From assembly GCF_014651495.1 (NCBI RefSeq), contig NZ_BMWZ01000002.1:310001-374000 (forward strand): 64,000 nt of DNA, given 5' to 3'. The stretch is from Algibacter mikhailovii (GTDB lineage Bacteria; Bacteroidota; Bacteroidia; Flavobacteriales; Flavobacteriaceae). This document shows, piece after piece, positions 55,557 to 63,878 of this stretch. Below the pieces are notes generated by a model. That model did not search any database, had not been told where the DNA came from, and saw only the letters and a list, made by a program, of their open reading frames with translations. The translations under genes were made by a program, and so were the position numbers. How positions within the stretch are numbered: position 1 is the stretch's first letter; every line of letters begins with the position of its first letter.

Positions 55557-56161
55557 TGGATAGGATATTAAAGAGTATCTCATATATTTTTCATCCATTA
55601 ATAATGCCACTATTAGGTGTCATTTTTTATTATTCAAAATCCCCACGATTTATTGCTCCTGAGGTTATTCAAGCGAAATTAGTATCCTTAATAATACTAA
55701 CCATTCTGCTTCCTATTTTACTTTATTTTCTTTTAAAAACCTTAGGAAAGGTACGTTCCATGCACCTAAGTTCAACTAAAGAACGCATATACCCCCTTAT
55801 TCTAAATTGTATTGTTATAATTATAGCCATTCAACGTATTGTTTCACCAGCTCAGGCCTTTGAATTATACTTTTTCTTTTTAGGCATTCTAGTTTCAAAC
55901 ATGTCGTGTTTAATGCTCGCTTTGTTAAAATTTAAAGCTAGTATTCATATGATTGGTGTAGCAGGTCTTTTCATGTTTTTTATAGCACTAAGTATACATT
56001 TTAGCATTAATATAAATGGAACGCTTGCCCTAATGGCCATTATTCTTGGTGCAGTAGCAACTTCAAGATTACATTTAAGAGCGCATTCGTTTAAAGAACT
56101 TATAGTTGGAATTTTTATTGGCATAATACCACAAATTATACTTACACCTTATTGGCTATAG
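55556..56161 (+). CDS. PAP2-like integral membrane protein with altered active site
   Basis: The 201-residue protein has about six membrane segments. Its arrangement recalls type 2 phosphatidic acid phosphatases. STKERIYPL stands where KxxxxxxRP is expected, KASIHMIG stands where PSGH is expected, and SRLHLRAHSFKE matches SRx5HxxxD with Glu replacing Asp. It is therefore a divergent or inactive member, or a related family. It is co-translated with rpoN. Confidence 0.6.
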   Translation: MDRILKSISYIFHPLIMPLLGVIFYYSKSPRFIAPEVIQAKLVSLIILTILLPILLYFLLKTLGKVRSMHLSSTKERIYPLILNCIVIIIAIQRIVSPAQAFELYFFFLGILVSNMSCLMLALLKFKASIHMIGVAGLFMFFIALSIHFSININGTLALMAIILGAVATSRLHLRAHSFKELIVGIFIGIIPQIILTPYWL

Positions 56162-56245
56162 GTACCCCCATTAAACTTCTATTGCAATATATAAATAGAT
56201 ACGACCCCGTCTTATTCTGCCTGTTTAACATCTTTATTAAACCCT

Positions 56246-56270
56246 TAAAAAGCGCAGCTAGTCCGCTGCA
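56246..56270 (-). terminator. Terminator of the minus-strand barrel-protein gene
   Basis: On the minus strand GCAGC-GGACTA-GCTGC (56254-56258 and 56265-56269) forms a stem and is followed by GC and five T. It lies about 50 nt past the stop of the gene at 56320. Confidence 0.65.
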
Positions 56271-56319
56271 AAAAAGAACGCGTAAAATGCTTAAATTATA
56301 AGCTTTAACCGAATTATGA

Positions 56320-57012
56320 CTATAATATAAAAAACACTAGGCCTACTTTAATATCATTCATTTTAATTGGGCTTCCATTTAACTGAGCCTTGTCAGACAA
56401 GAGTGGAGTTAATCCATAATACACATTAAAATTCCAAGTACCATAGCCTGCCCTTAAAGTTAACCCGTATTGAAAGTCATTAAAGTCACCATTATTATGT
56501 TGTTTTATATCACCTAGATCTCCTTTGTATCTAGATACATTAGACACTAAATAACCCACTTTAAAACCCGCATAAATACGCCAAAAGTCATAATCAACAG
56601 GTGTAGATGTACGCCATCTAAACTCAATAGGAACTTCTATGACGTGCGTATTAAACTTATTTCTAGAATACGTCTGGGAATCATCCAATAAAGTGTAGTT
56701 AAAGTTATTGTCCTCCCCTCTTGTCATCAATATATTTTGATTATAACCACTAGTAGAATAGCCTAATCCAATACCAAAAGCCAAATTTCTAGCTTTATTA
56801 ATGGGCATATCTCTAATAAACCCAAAATCAAACCCAAAAGAGAATCCACTTTGGGTAACGCCAATAGGCTTATTAATAAGTATATTATAGGATATACCAG
56901 CGTAGAATTGATCTTCTCGATAAAGAGAATCTACTTCCTTAATTGTTTCCTCTTGCGCTGTACATAATGTGACACCAATTAAATAACAGAAAACAATAAT
57001 CACATATTTCAT
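56320..57012 (-). CDS. Outer-membrane beta-barrel (porin family) protein
   Basis: The 230-residue protein is counted from ATG 57012; the frame also opens at TTG 57015. A signal peptide (MKYVIIVFCYLIGVTLCTA) is followed by barrel-like strands (YAGISYNILINKP; GFSFGFDFGFIRDMP; THVIEVPIEFRWRT) and a C-terminal aromatic-rich end (VGLVFFIL). It belongs to the small 'porin family / PorT-like' group of Bacteroidota barrels. It lies downstream of the exbD operon but is separated from it by a strong terminator, so it is a separate unit. Confidence 0.75.
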   Translation of the reverse strand: MKYVIIVFCYLIGVTLCTAQEETIKEVDSLYREDQFYAGISYNILINKPIGVTQSGFSFGFDFGFIRDMPINKARNLAFGIGLGYSTSGYNQNILMTRGEDNNFNYTLLDDSQTYSRNKFNTHVIEVPIEFRWRTSTPVDYDFWRIYAGFKVGYLVSNVSRYKGDLGDIKQHNNGDFNDFQYGLTLRAGYGTWNFNVYYGLTPLLSDKAQLNGSPIKMNDIKVGLVFFIL

Positions 57013-57079
57013 CAAAAAGAATAGCTAAATTAAACAGGCATAAATAAGTCATATAAGCCTATCGAAATTTACAAAAAAT

Positions 57080-57113
57080 AAAAAAGCGTTTTGAATAAAC
57101 AAAACGCTTTTTT
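57080..57113. terminator. Strong terminator between the exbD operon and the barrel gene
   Basis: AAAAAAGCGTTTTG and CAAAACGCTTTTTT flank a 6-nt loop. The stem is perfect and runs of T are present on both strands. It ends the minus-strand exbB-exbD operon. Confidence 0.9.
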
Positions 57114-57135
57114 CATACTTTTTACTTAAGTAAAA

Positions 57136-57612
57136 TTAATCTCTTCCAAATACACTACCTTTCTTCGTTGTATAATTGATTTTAAGGGCATTAACTTTAC
57201 GTAGTTCTTGTTTTATATCTCCAATTAATCCCATATTAGCGTCACTATCTACTTTTAAAGCAGTAGTTAAAAAAGGAATTAATTCTTCTCTTTTAGAAGC
57301 TCGTTCTGCAGCAATAAAAGCAGCTACATCTCTAACTCCAGCAAAATCATCGTTAAGTTGAATTCTTGCTTCGTTACCAAACTGCTTGTAATTTGCACTT
57401 GGCTTCCCAGCATAAATGTACATTACCAAATCTTTCTTGTCTAATTTTTCAACTTGATCAGCAAATGGTAAATTATTATCTATCTTTAAGGTATTTTGCC
57501 TCATTACTGTTGCAACCATAAAAAAGAATAATAACATAAAAACAATATCCGGTAAGGATGCCGTATTTACAGCTGGCATTTCGCCTCCTTTTTTCTTTTT
57601 AAATTTAGACAT
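57136..57612 (-). CDS. ExbD/TolR family protein 2
   Basis: The 158-residue protein has one membrane helix near the N-terminus. The conserved Asp lies at its start (NTASLPDIVFMLLFFFMVAT), the residue used in proton flow through ExbB/ExbD. A periplasmic domain follows. N-terminal SKFKKKKGGEMPAV is basic and cytoplasmic. It is last of exbB, a membrane protein, exbD and exbD, 15 bp after its neighbour. Most flavobacteria encode two ExbD copies side by side. Confidence 0.88.
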   Translation of the reverse strand: MSKFKKKKGGEMPAVNTASLPDIVFMLLFFFMVATVMRQNTLKIDNNLPFADQVEKLDKKDLVMYIYAGKPSANYKQFGNEARIQLNDDFAGVRDVAAFIAAERASKREELIPFLTTALKVDSDANMGLIGDIKQELRKVNALKINYTTKKGSVFGRD

Positions 57613-57627
57613 ATTATTAAATGTTAA

Positions 57628-58215
57628 TTATTGTACTTCCGAAAGCTTTTGAGGGTAATCAAGTTTTATTTGATCAATCTTCTCTTTTAACTTTTCCTTA
57701 TTTCCTGGCCAATTGACATCTTTATAATTCGCCTCCATCTCCGTAAAAGAACCTTCTCCGATTGCTGCTGCTCTTTTGTCCCTTAATACATTGTATGCCG
57801 CAACTAATTCATTTTGAACGGCGATATAGGTCTTGTAAGACGTTTCACGCTCATTCTTCAATGAAATAATAGCTTTATCAGGATTATCAGAAGACTTAGG
57901 ATCTCTACTACCTTGACAGTAGTTACATGAACCATCTCCACCGTTATCTAAAAATTCGATAGCGGCTGCTCTAAGGTCTTTTAACTCCATTATTTCATCT
58001 TCAACAAGCAACTGATCTTTACCGTTTAATAAAACGGTAAAAATATTTTTTTGCTTGATAATAACATCCTCATCTGATTCTTCAATAGGAGGTAACTTAC
58101 GGTTAATTCCCGAATCCGTTTCAATAGTAGTTGTTACTAAGAAGAATATTAATAATAAGAAAGCAATGTCGGCCATGGAGCCTGCATTTACTTCTGGTGC
58201 TGCTCTTTTTGCCAT
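57628..58215 (-). CDS. ExbD/TolR family protein 1, with periplasmic CxxC
   Basis: The 195-residue protein has the membrane helix with its proton-relay Asp in NAGSMADIAFLLLIFFLVTT. The periplasmic part is longer than in ExbD 2 and contains SCNYCQGSRD, a CxxC pair about residues 97-100, and a long helical segment (YKTYIAVQNELVAAYNVLRD). The cysteines could form a disulfide or bind a metal. It works with the ExbB protein encoded at 58671-59438 to energise TonB-dependent transport or another envelope process. The start is 3 bp after the upstream gene. Confidence 0.88.
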   Translation of the reverse strand: MAKRAAPEVNAGSMADIAFLLLIFFLVTTTIETDSGINRKLPPIEESDEDVIIKQKNIFTVLLNGKDQLLVEDEIMELKDLRAAAIEFLDNGGDGSCNYCQGSRDPKSSDNPDKAIISLKNERETSYKTYIAVQNELVAAYNVLRDKRAAAIGEGSFTEMEANYKDVNWPGNKEKLKEKIDQIKLDYPQKLSEVQ

Positions 58216-58218
58216 AAT

Positions 58219-58650
58219 TTATTTATTAAATATATTTCTTACCCCACCTAACAACATAGAGCCAATGGCCACTATAGCTAAAGTATAAAATGCATAAAGT
58301 CCGGCTCCTACAATTTTAGAAGTTCCTTCGTCTATATCCATACCTTTACTTGTAAAAGGTGTTAAGTCTAAATCTGTACCAGATGATATACCATAAGATA
58401 CAAATAAAACTGCCGCAAATGCTCCTACTGTTAAAAGGGTCTTTTTAAGATCTCCAGCAAACAAACCCTTTATAACAAATATTACAACCAATGCTAATAC
58501 TATACCTAGCACTGCATAAGTAACATAAAGCATATTACCGCTCATACTAAGTGCAGTATCGTCATCACCGGCCATAATGGTCAGTGCAAAAATCGCACCA
58601 AGAATAGCAAGCGCAAACGCTACTATTTTTAAAATTTTATGTAAACCCAT
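58219..58650 (-). CDS. Small membrane protein of the exbB-exbD operon
   Basis: The 143-residue protein has about four hydrophobic segments (IVAFALAILGAIFALTIMAG; MLYVTYAVLGIVLALVVIFV; LLTVGAFAAVLFVSYGIS; LYAFYTLAIVAIGSMLLGG). It has no catalytic motif. It sits between exbB and exbD with 20 bp and 3 bp spacing, so it is part of the same transcript, and may be a structural partner of the proton channel. No family is recognised. Confidence 0.7.
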   Translation of the reverse strand: MGLHKILKIVAFALAILGAIFALTIMAGDDDTALSMSGNMLYVTYAVLGIVLALVVIFVIKGLFAGDLKKTLLTVGAFAAVLFVSYGISSGTDLDLTPFTSKGMDIDEGTSKIVGAGLYAFYTLAIVAIGSMLLGGVRNIFNK

Positions 58651-58670
58651 AATTTTATAGTTTTAGATTA

Positions 58671-59438
58671 TTACTTCTTATTTCTAATTAATAGATCCAT
58701 TAACGTGATAGAAGCATCTTCCATGTTGTTAACAATACTATCAATTTTAGCAATAATATAATTGTAAAAAATCTGAAGAATAATCGCCACTACTAAACCA
58801 AATACAGTTGTTAAAAGTGCTACTTTAATACCACCGGCAACAAGTGAAGGTTGCATATCTCCTGCAGCTTCAATTTTATCAAAGGCTTGAATCATACCAA
58901 TTACCGTACCCATGAACCCAAGCATTGGCGCAAGTGCGATAAATAATGAGATCCATGAAACATTTTTCTCTAATTGTCCCATTTGTACACCACCATAAGC
59001 AACTACCGCTTTTTCTGCAGCGTCCAGTCCCTCGTCAGTTCTGTCTAAACCTTGATAGTAAATAGATGCAATAGGTCCTTTTGTATTTCTACAAACCTCT
59101 TTTGCAGCTTCAACACCTCCTGAAGACAAGGCATCTTCTACGGCTTGCGTTAATTTCTTAGTATTTGTTGTAGATAAGTTTAAAAAGATAATTCTCTCTA
59201 TAGCAATTGCTAAACCTAGAATTAAACATAAAAGCACAATCCCCATGAATCCGGCGCCTCCTTCAATAAACCTCTTTTTTAATTCTTGATGAAATCCAAG
59301 TTCTTCAGCTGGTGCTTCATCTTGGGTCATAGTTGCTACAGTAGTTACAGCTGTAGTCGTGTTTGCAATTGTAGTTGCATTAGCAGTTCCAAATACCATC
59401 ATTCCTGTAATGGCAAGGATAGAAAATAATCTTTTCAT
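58671..59438 (-). CDS. exbB: ExbB/TolQ/MotA family proton channel protein
   Basis: The 255-residue protein starts with a signal-peptide-like sequence (MKRLFSILAITGMMVFGTANA) and an exported segment (EAPAEELGFHQEL). Three membrane helices follow. APMLGFMGTVIGMIQAFDKI and TTVFGLVVAIILQIFYNYI are the two conserved channel helices. With ExbD it forms the proton-driven motor. It is first in its operon. No tonB lies in the window, so the partner must be elsewhere. A near -7 element, TATCTTTA, lies at 59471. Confidence 0.92.
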   Translation of the reverse strand: MKRLFSILAITGMMVFGTANATTIANTTTAVTTVATMTQDEAPAEELGFHQELKKRFIEGGAGFMGIVLLCLILGLAIAIERIIFLNLSTTNTKKLTQAVEDALSSGGVEAAKEVCRNTKGPIASIYYQGLDRTDEGLDAAEKAVVAYGGVQMGQLEKNVSWISLFIALAPMLGFMGTVIGMIQAFDKIEAAGDMQPSLVAGGIKVALLTTVFGLVVAIILQIFYNYIIAKIDSIVNNMEDASITLMDLLIRNKK

Positions 59439-59511
59439 GTTCTAGATCTTAATTATATTAGTTAAAGTGTTAAAGATAAAAAAAAAAAGCAATTAAACGA
59501 CAAAAAAATAG

Positions 59512-59599
59512 CAGAGAGAAAGGGATTCGAACCCTCGATACCCTTTTGAGGTATACACACTTTCCAGGCGTGCGCCTTCGACCACTCGGCCACCTCTCT
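59512..59599 (-). tRNA. tRNA-Ser (anticodon GGA)
   Basis: The 88-nt class II tRNA reads on the minus strand. The acceptor AGAGAGG pairs with TCTCTCT, with discriminator G. The anticodon stem CACGC/GTGTG encloses CTGGAAA, giving GGA at positions 34-36. The long variable arm (TATACCTCAAAAGGGTAT) and T arm GAGGG-TTCGAAT-CCCTT follow. CCA is not encoded. A long T run on the minus strand just after may end the transcript. Confidence 0.96.
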
Positions 59600-60065
59600 G
59601 TTTATCTAAAAGACATTTATTACAGGGGTTCAAATAACAAAAAAAACTTTGAACACTAAAATTTTGACAGTTAATTTTAGCACATTTCTTGTCATAAAAG
59701 CATTTCATGTATGGTTTTGAATACTTTACAACCAAATTAAATTTTAATCAAAACCTGGTTACCGTTTCAGTAAGTATATAATTTCATTTTCCTGCCGCTA
59801 TTCTTAACATAAATGAGAATAATACTAATACCATATTTATAACAGAAATTTTTCGTTTTTTTATTTAAGAAACGCGTCTCTAACTCGTGGCTGAACTAAA
59901 TTAAATTACTAATAACCCGATTCGGATTAATAATTATGAGCTATCGCATTGATTTTTTTTTAACTTTAGTAAAAATATTACAAAGCACCATTGAATTCAT
60001 CTATCCCCAACACGTAACTTTTCAAATTAAAAGTAGAAAGAGAGCATCATAAAACCAAGAATACA
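59600..60065. other. AT-rich intergenic region before the LamB-like gene
   Basis: About 465 bp carry no gene. A partly symmetric element centred on CCGA-T-TCGG (59908-59934) could bind a regulator of the porin. TAACTTTA at 59961 is a near -7 element. No exact promoter match was found for the porin or for tRNA-Ser. Confidence 0.4.
59908..59934. promoter_or_regulatory. Partly symmetric element, possible operator of the LamB-like gene
   Basis: CCGA and TCGG arms flank a single T, with further partial symmetry in the AT-rich flanks, about 130 nt upstream of the porin gene. The half-sites are short and the assignment is weak. Confidence 0.25.
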
Positions 60066-61511
60066 ATGACAAATAGACGTTTTGAAAGCCTTATATTAAA
60101 TCGCTACTTTAGTATTTTGATGATTCTTTTAAGTATTTCTCTACATGCACAAATTGCATACGACCATGTCTCAAACAAAAGCGTTTCAATAGGATCTTAT
60201 GGTCGTGTTGGAGCCGATTGGTCCTTTGAAAACGGCAGAACAATTGGAAGAAGGTTAAACCTAAATAATATGGGAAGTATAGGTGGACGTATGGAAGAGC
60301 AAGATTATTTGGAAGTAGCGCCTTCCTTTCGCTTCAGACCCAAAGAAGGAGATTCCACCGAAATTAATGCTCAAGTGCGCCTTTCCCTATATTCAAACAG
60401 CTTAACGGGTTTTGCCAATACCTCCACGACCAATCTCGGAGGACTTACTCTGGCCATTCCAGAAATGTTCGTTCAAGCAAGAAATATTGGCGGTAAAGAT
60501 TTAAATATTTGGGTAGGCGCAAGATTATATCGTGGTCCCGATTTACATATAGCAGATCATTTTTACTTTAATGATCATTCTGGGCAAGGATTTGGCGTAG
60601 AATATAAAAAAACCCGATTTGCGCAAATTTTTGTGACCTCTACGGACACCACAGCCACCGTACCGCCTTACTTCTATCTCAATATAAAAACGGGAACCCC
60701 CAGTACTGCATTAAGGCAACGTATGGTTTATGTATTAGAGCACGATATTGATGTAAACAAAGAGAATAGAATCACTTTGTTAGCCGAATATCACAATATG
60801 CCCGATGGTGATTTTGATGTTGAAATTGATAGTATTGAGCAGACCGTAAACTTCCCTTCAGATCGGGGTTATGTTTTAGGAGCGCGCATAAATACAAAGT
60901 TTAAAAAAATGAGAAAGGGCTCTTTTAACGATTTCTCAATTCGCTATGGTACTGGCATTGCCAATGGCGGCGACGGAGGACTTTCTAAAACCTGGCTAAC
61001 CTATGGTGCGCCAGACCTAGAAACACTCAGCTTTAAAAAAGCATACTCCTTAGCAATAGTAAATCACGCCGTTTTTAATCTGTCTGAAAATAACACCCTA
61101 AACCCCTATATTGTTTTTACCCAAAGTCGGGGCGCCGCCGACTCAAAACACATGGCCGAAACGTATTTTGGTAAGGAGGTTTTTAATCGAAAACAGGATT
61201 TTACAATAGGAGCACGGGATGAAATATATTTTTCAGACTTTTTTCATTTAGCCACTGAATTGCATTATTCTCAGCGCAAGGATGGGACAAATCCAATAGC
61301 GAGCATGCTCAAATTTAGTGTCATCCCCATATACGTTCCAACCGGAAAAAAAGATATATGGGCGCGACCACATATAAGATTTGTAGCTAGTGTTGCCAAG
61401 TATAATGATTTTGCGAAAGAGACACTTTACTCACCTTACCTTGAATTTACAGGACCAAAATCATGGGGTACTTATTTTGGAGTTAAAGCAGAATGGTGGA
61501 TTTGGAATTAG
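60066..61511 (+). CDS. LamB-like outer-membrane carbohydrate porin
   Basis: The 481-residue protein has a signal peptide (residues 1-29, cleavage near LHA). It begins SIGSYGRVGADWSFENG. The stretch WVGARLYRGPDLHIADHFYF, followed by NDHSGQGFGVEY, matches the maltoporin (LamB) motif where the constriction loop is formed. The C-terminal strand ends YFGVKAEWWIWN, a typical barrel end. LamB proteins pass maltodextrins and related glucans. No sugar hydrolase or transporter is adjacent. Confidence 0.75.
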   Translation: MTNRRFESLILNRYFSILMILLSISLHAQIAYDHVSNKSVSIGSYGRVGADWSFENGRTIGRRLNLNNMGSIGGRMEEQDYLEVAPSFRFRPKEGDSTEINAQVRLSLYSNSLTGFANTSTTNLGGLTLAIPEMFVQARNIGGKDLNIWVGARLYRGPDLHIADHFYFNDHSGQGFGVEYKKTRFAQIFVTSTDTTATVPPYFYLNIKTGTPSTALRQRMVYVLEHDIDVNKENRITLLAEYHNMPDGDFDVEIDSIEQTVNFPSDRGYVLGARINTKFKKMRKGSFNDFSIRYGTGIANGGDGGLSKTWLTYGAPDLETLSFKKAYSLAIVNHAVFNLSENNTLNPYIVFTQSRGAADSKHMAETYFGKEVFNRKQDFTIGARDEIYFSDFFHLATELHYSQRKDGTNPIASMLKFSVIPIYVPTGKKDIWARPHIRFVASVAKYNDFAKETLYSPYLEFTGPKSWGTYFGVKAEWWIWN

Positions 61512-61523
61512 ACCTTGTCCACT

Positions 61524-62561
61524 TTAATGGTCTGAAAGTTCACCTCGCAAATCCATTTCATAGGCAGATTTAAACATGGTTGGAGAAACACCTGCTCCCA
61601 ATAAAAACATTAATTTGGCAATAGCCGCTTCCATGGTCATATCATGTCCCGAAATTACACCCAGATTTTTAAGAGCACTACTCGTTTCATAACGCCCCAT
61701 CATAACACGTCCTGCCAAACATTGCGTGATATTTATTACGTGAATTCTGCGAGCAATATGTTCTTGAAGAATATTCAAAAACCATTTTTCAGTTGTACAA
61801 TTCCCAGAACCATAAGTTTCAATAATTACAGCTTTTAATTTAGGAGCGGCGAAAATGCTTTTTAAAAGCGTTTCAGAAATACCTGGAAATAACCTTATAA
61901 CAGCTATATTTTCATTAAGAGACTTATGAACTTTAAGCTTATGCTTTAGGTTAGGTTTGTATAAATAATCGTTATTAATTTTTAAATGCACACCAGATTC
62001 GGCCAATTCCGGATAATTGTAAGAGGCGAACGCTTGAAAATGTTCAGCATTAAGCTTCGTTGTTCTATTGGCCCTGTATAGTTTATATTCAAAATACAAA
62101 CAAACCTCTTTTACTACTGCCATACCATTCTCTTGCAACGACGCCATTTGTATTGAAGTTATTAAGTTTTCTTTGGCATCTGTTCTTAAATCGCCAATAG
62201 GCAATTGTGACCCTGTAAAGACTACCGGTTTTTCTAAGTTTTCTAACATAAAACTTAACGCGGAAGCTGTATAACTCATGGTATCACTTCCGTGTAACAC
62301 AACAAAACCGTCAAACGCTTCATAATGATCTTCAATTAGTTCAGCTATCTGCACCCAATACAAAGGATTCATATTACTAGAATCTATAGGTTTTTCAAAA
62401 GACACAGTATCAATATTACAATCTAAAAGATGTAATTCCGGTATTTTTTCCAAAAGTGTCTTAAAATCAAAAGCTTTTAAAACGCCCGTTCTAAAATCTT
62501 TAATCATACCAATTGTTCCACCAGTATAAATCAACAAAATATTTGCTTTGGCTGTACTCAT
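61524..62561 (-). CDS. ansA: Type I L-asparaginase
   Basis: The 345-residue cytoplasmic enzyme hydrolyses asparagine to aspartate and ammonia. It has the two threonine-containing motifs, ILLIYTGGTIGMI and FVVLHGSDTMSYTASAL, and IETYGSGNCTTEK. Absence of a signal peptide marks the cytoplasmic type I class. It starts 3 bp after tatD and is probably co-transcribed with it. The porin at 60066 is convergent, 12 bp away. Confidence 0.93.
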   Translation of the reverse strand: MSTAKANILLIYTGGTIGMIKDFRTGVLKAFDFKTLLEKIPELHLLDCNIDTVSFEKPIDSSNMNPLYWVQIAELIEDHYEAFDGFVVLHGSDTMSYTASALSFMLENLEKPVVFTGSQLPIGDLRTDAKENLITSIQMASLQENGMAVVKEVCLYFEYKLYRANRTTKLNAEHFQAFASYNYPELAESGVHLKINNDYLYKPNLKHKLKVHKSLNENIAVIRLFPGISETLLKSIFAAPKLKAVIIETYGSGNCTTEKWFLNILQEHIARRIHVINITQCLAGRVMMGRYETSSALKNLGVISGHDMTMEAAIAKLMFLLGAGVSPTMFKSAYEMDLRGELSDH

Positions 62562-62564
62562 AGC

Positions 62565-63332
62565 TTACACGTTAAAAACTTCTTTTGAGTTTTGAGTTGT
62601 TATTTTGGCTATAGTCTCAATAGATTCTCCATATACCGTAGCTAGCTTATCCAACACTTGCAGAATATAAAAGCTCTCATTTCTTTTACCTCTGTATGGG
62701 ACTGGCGATAAATAAGGTGCATCTGTCTCTAAAACAATATGCTTTAGTTCTATTTGACTTAAAAATTGATCAATTTTTCCATTTTTGAATGTTACAACCC
62801 CTCCAATACCAAGCTTCATATTATATGAAATTGCTTTATGCGCTTGCGCTATGTTGCCAGTAAAACAATGAAAAATACCAAATAAATCATTATCTCTTTC
62901 TAATTCTAAGACTTCAAATATCTCATCAAATGCTTCTCTACAATGAATAACAATTGGCAATTTGTGTTGTTTTGCCAGTTTAATTTGATGGCGAAAGGCC
63001 TTTTTTTGATTTTCAAGAGTTGATTTATCCCAATATAAGTCAATTCCAATTTCACCTACAGCATAAAACTTATGACTATTAAGCATGTCTTCAACATGAC
63101 TTAATTCTTCTAAATAGTTTTCTTTTACATGTGTTGGATGTAAACCCATCATCAAGAACATATTATTTGGATAAGCTTCTTCCAATTTTAACATGGACTT
63201 CGTATAGGTAGAATCAATGGCCGGAATAAAGAATCTTGAGACCCCTTCATCCATCGCTCTTTTTATCATTTCATCTCTATCTTCATCAAAAGCCTCACTG
63301 TATAAATGTGTATGTGTGTCTGTAACTATCAA
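62565..63332 (-). CDS. TatD family metal-dependent hydrolase
   Basis: The 255-residue TIM-barrel enzyme of the TatD DNase group has the metal motif DTHTHLYSEAF near the N-terminus. MGLHPTHVKENYLEELSHVE, VGEIGIDLYWDKSTLENQKKAF, LPIVIHCREAFDE, GIFHCFTGN and VLETDAPYLSP follow, each with its conserved ligand. The start is TTG 63332, because no in-frame ATG lies upstream. Two enzymes in one unit with ansA is a common flavobacterial arrangement. Confidence 0.9.
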   Translation of the reverse strand: MIVTDTHTHLYSEAFDEDRDEMIKRAMDEGVSRFFIPAIDSTYTKSMLKLEEAYPNNMFLMMGLHPTHVKENYLEELSHVEDMLNSHKFYAVGEIGIDLYWDKSTLENQKKAFRHQIKLAKQHKLPIVIHCREAFDEIFEVLELERDNDLFGIFHCFTGNIAQAHKAISYNMKLGIGGVVTFKNGKIDQFLSQIELKHIVLETDAPYLSPVPYRGKRNESFYILQVLDKLATVYGESIETIAKITTQNSKEVFNV

Positions 63333-63415
63333 TTCAATGCTGTTTAAATGTAACCCTATTCTATTTGGTAAAAATAATTGTTTTTACATGATTATATTTG
63401 CTCAAAATCAATTAG

Positions 63416-63856
63416 ATGGAAAACCTTCAAGAATTTCTGCTCCAAAAGGGATATACAAAGGTCAAACTGCACCTTACAAAAACGAATCATTTCGAAATAA
63501 AAGCAACAATCAATGGAGAAAAAGGGTTGTTTATTTTAGATACAGGAGCATCAAGTTCTTGCGTTGGCTTTGAGGGTATTGACACTTTTAATTTAAAAGC
63601 TGAGGCGTCACTCATTAAAGCTGCTGGTGCGGGCGCTACAGATATGGACACTAAAATGGCAAAAAAAAATAAGGTAAAAATTGGAAAATGGTCCAACAAT
63701 AAAGTCGCTTTGGTCTTATTTGATTTAACTCATGTAAATACGGCCTTAATTAACCATAATTCCAAACCAGTTGATGGCATTATAGGTGCAGATATATTAA
63801 AAAAGTCAAAAGCTATCATTGATTACGAAAAGAAATATCTATATTTAAAGATATAA
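63416..63856 (+). CDS. Retropepsin-like aspartic protease
   Basis: The 146-residue protein carries a single aspartic-protease half. LFILDTGASSSCVGFEGID has the catalytic D-T-G-A, and DGIIGADILKKSKAIIDYE provides the second conserved turn (the hydrophobic-Gly flap region). One half-site means it works as a homodimer. There is no signal peptide, so it is cytoplasmic. It begins about 80 bp after the divergent tatD start. A response regulator follows 22 bp later. Confidence 0.82.
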   Translation: MENLQEFLLQKGYTKVKLHLTKTNHFEIKATINGEKGLFILDTGASSSCVGFEGIDTFNLKAEASLIKAAGAGATDMDTKMAKKNKVKIGKWSNNKVALVLFDLTHVNTALINHNSKPVDGIIGADILKKSKAIIDYEKKYLYLKI

Positions 63857-63878
63857 AAAAGAAAAGTTGTGATATTAA

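Noticed and set aside
59493-59735. Open frame of 80 codons on the minus strand
   Set aside because: It runs straight through the tRNA-Ser gene and its product is Cys/Lys/Phe-rich with no family likeness.
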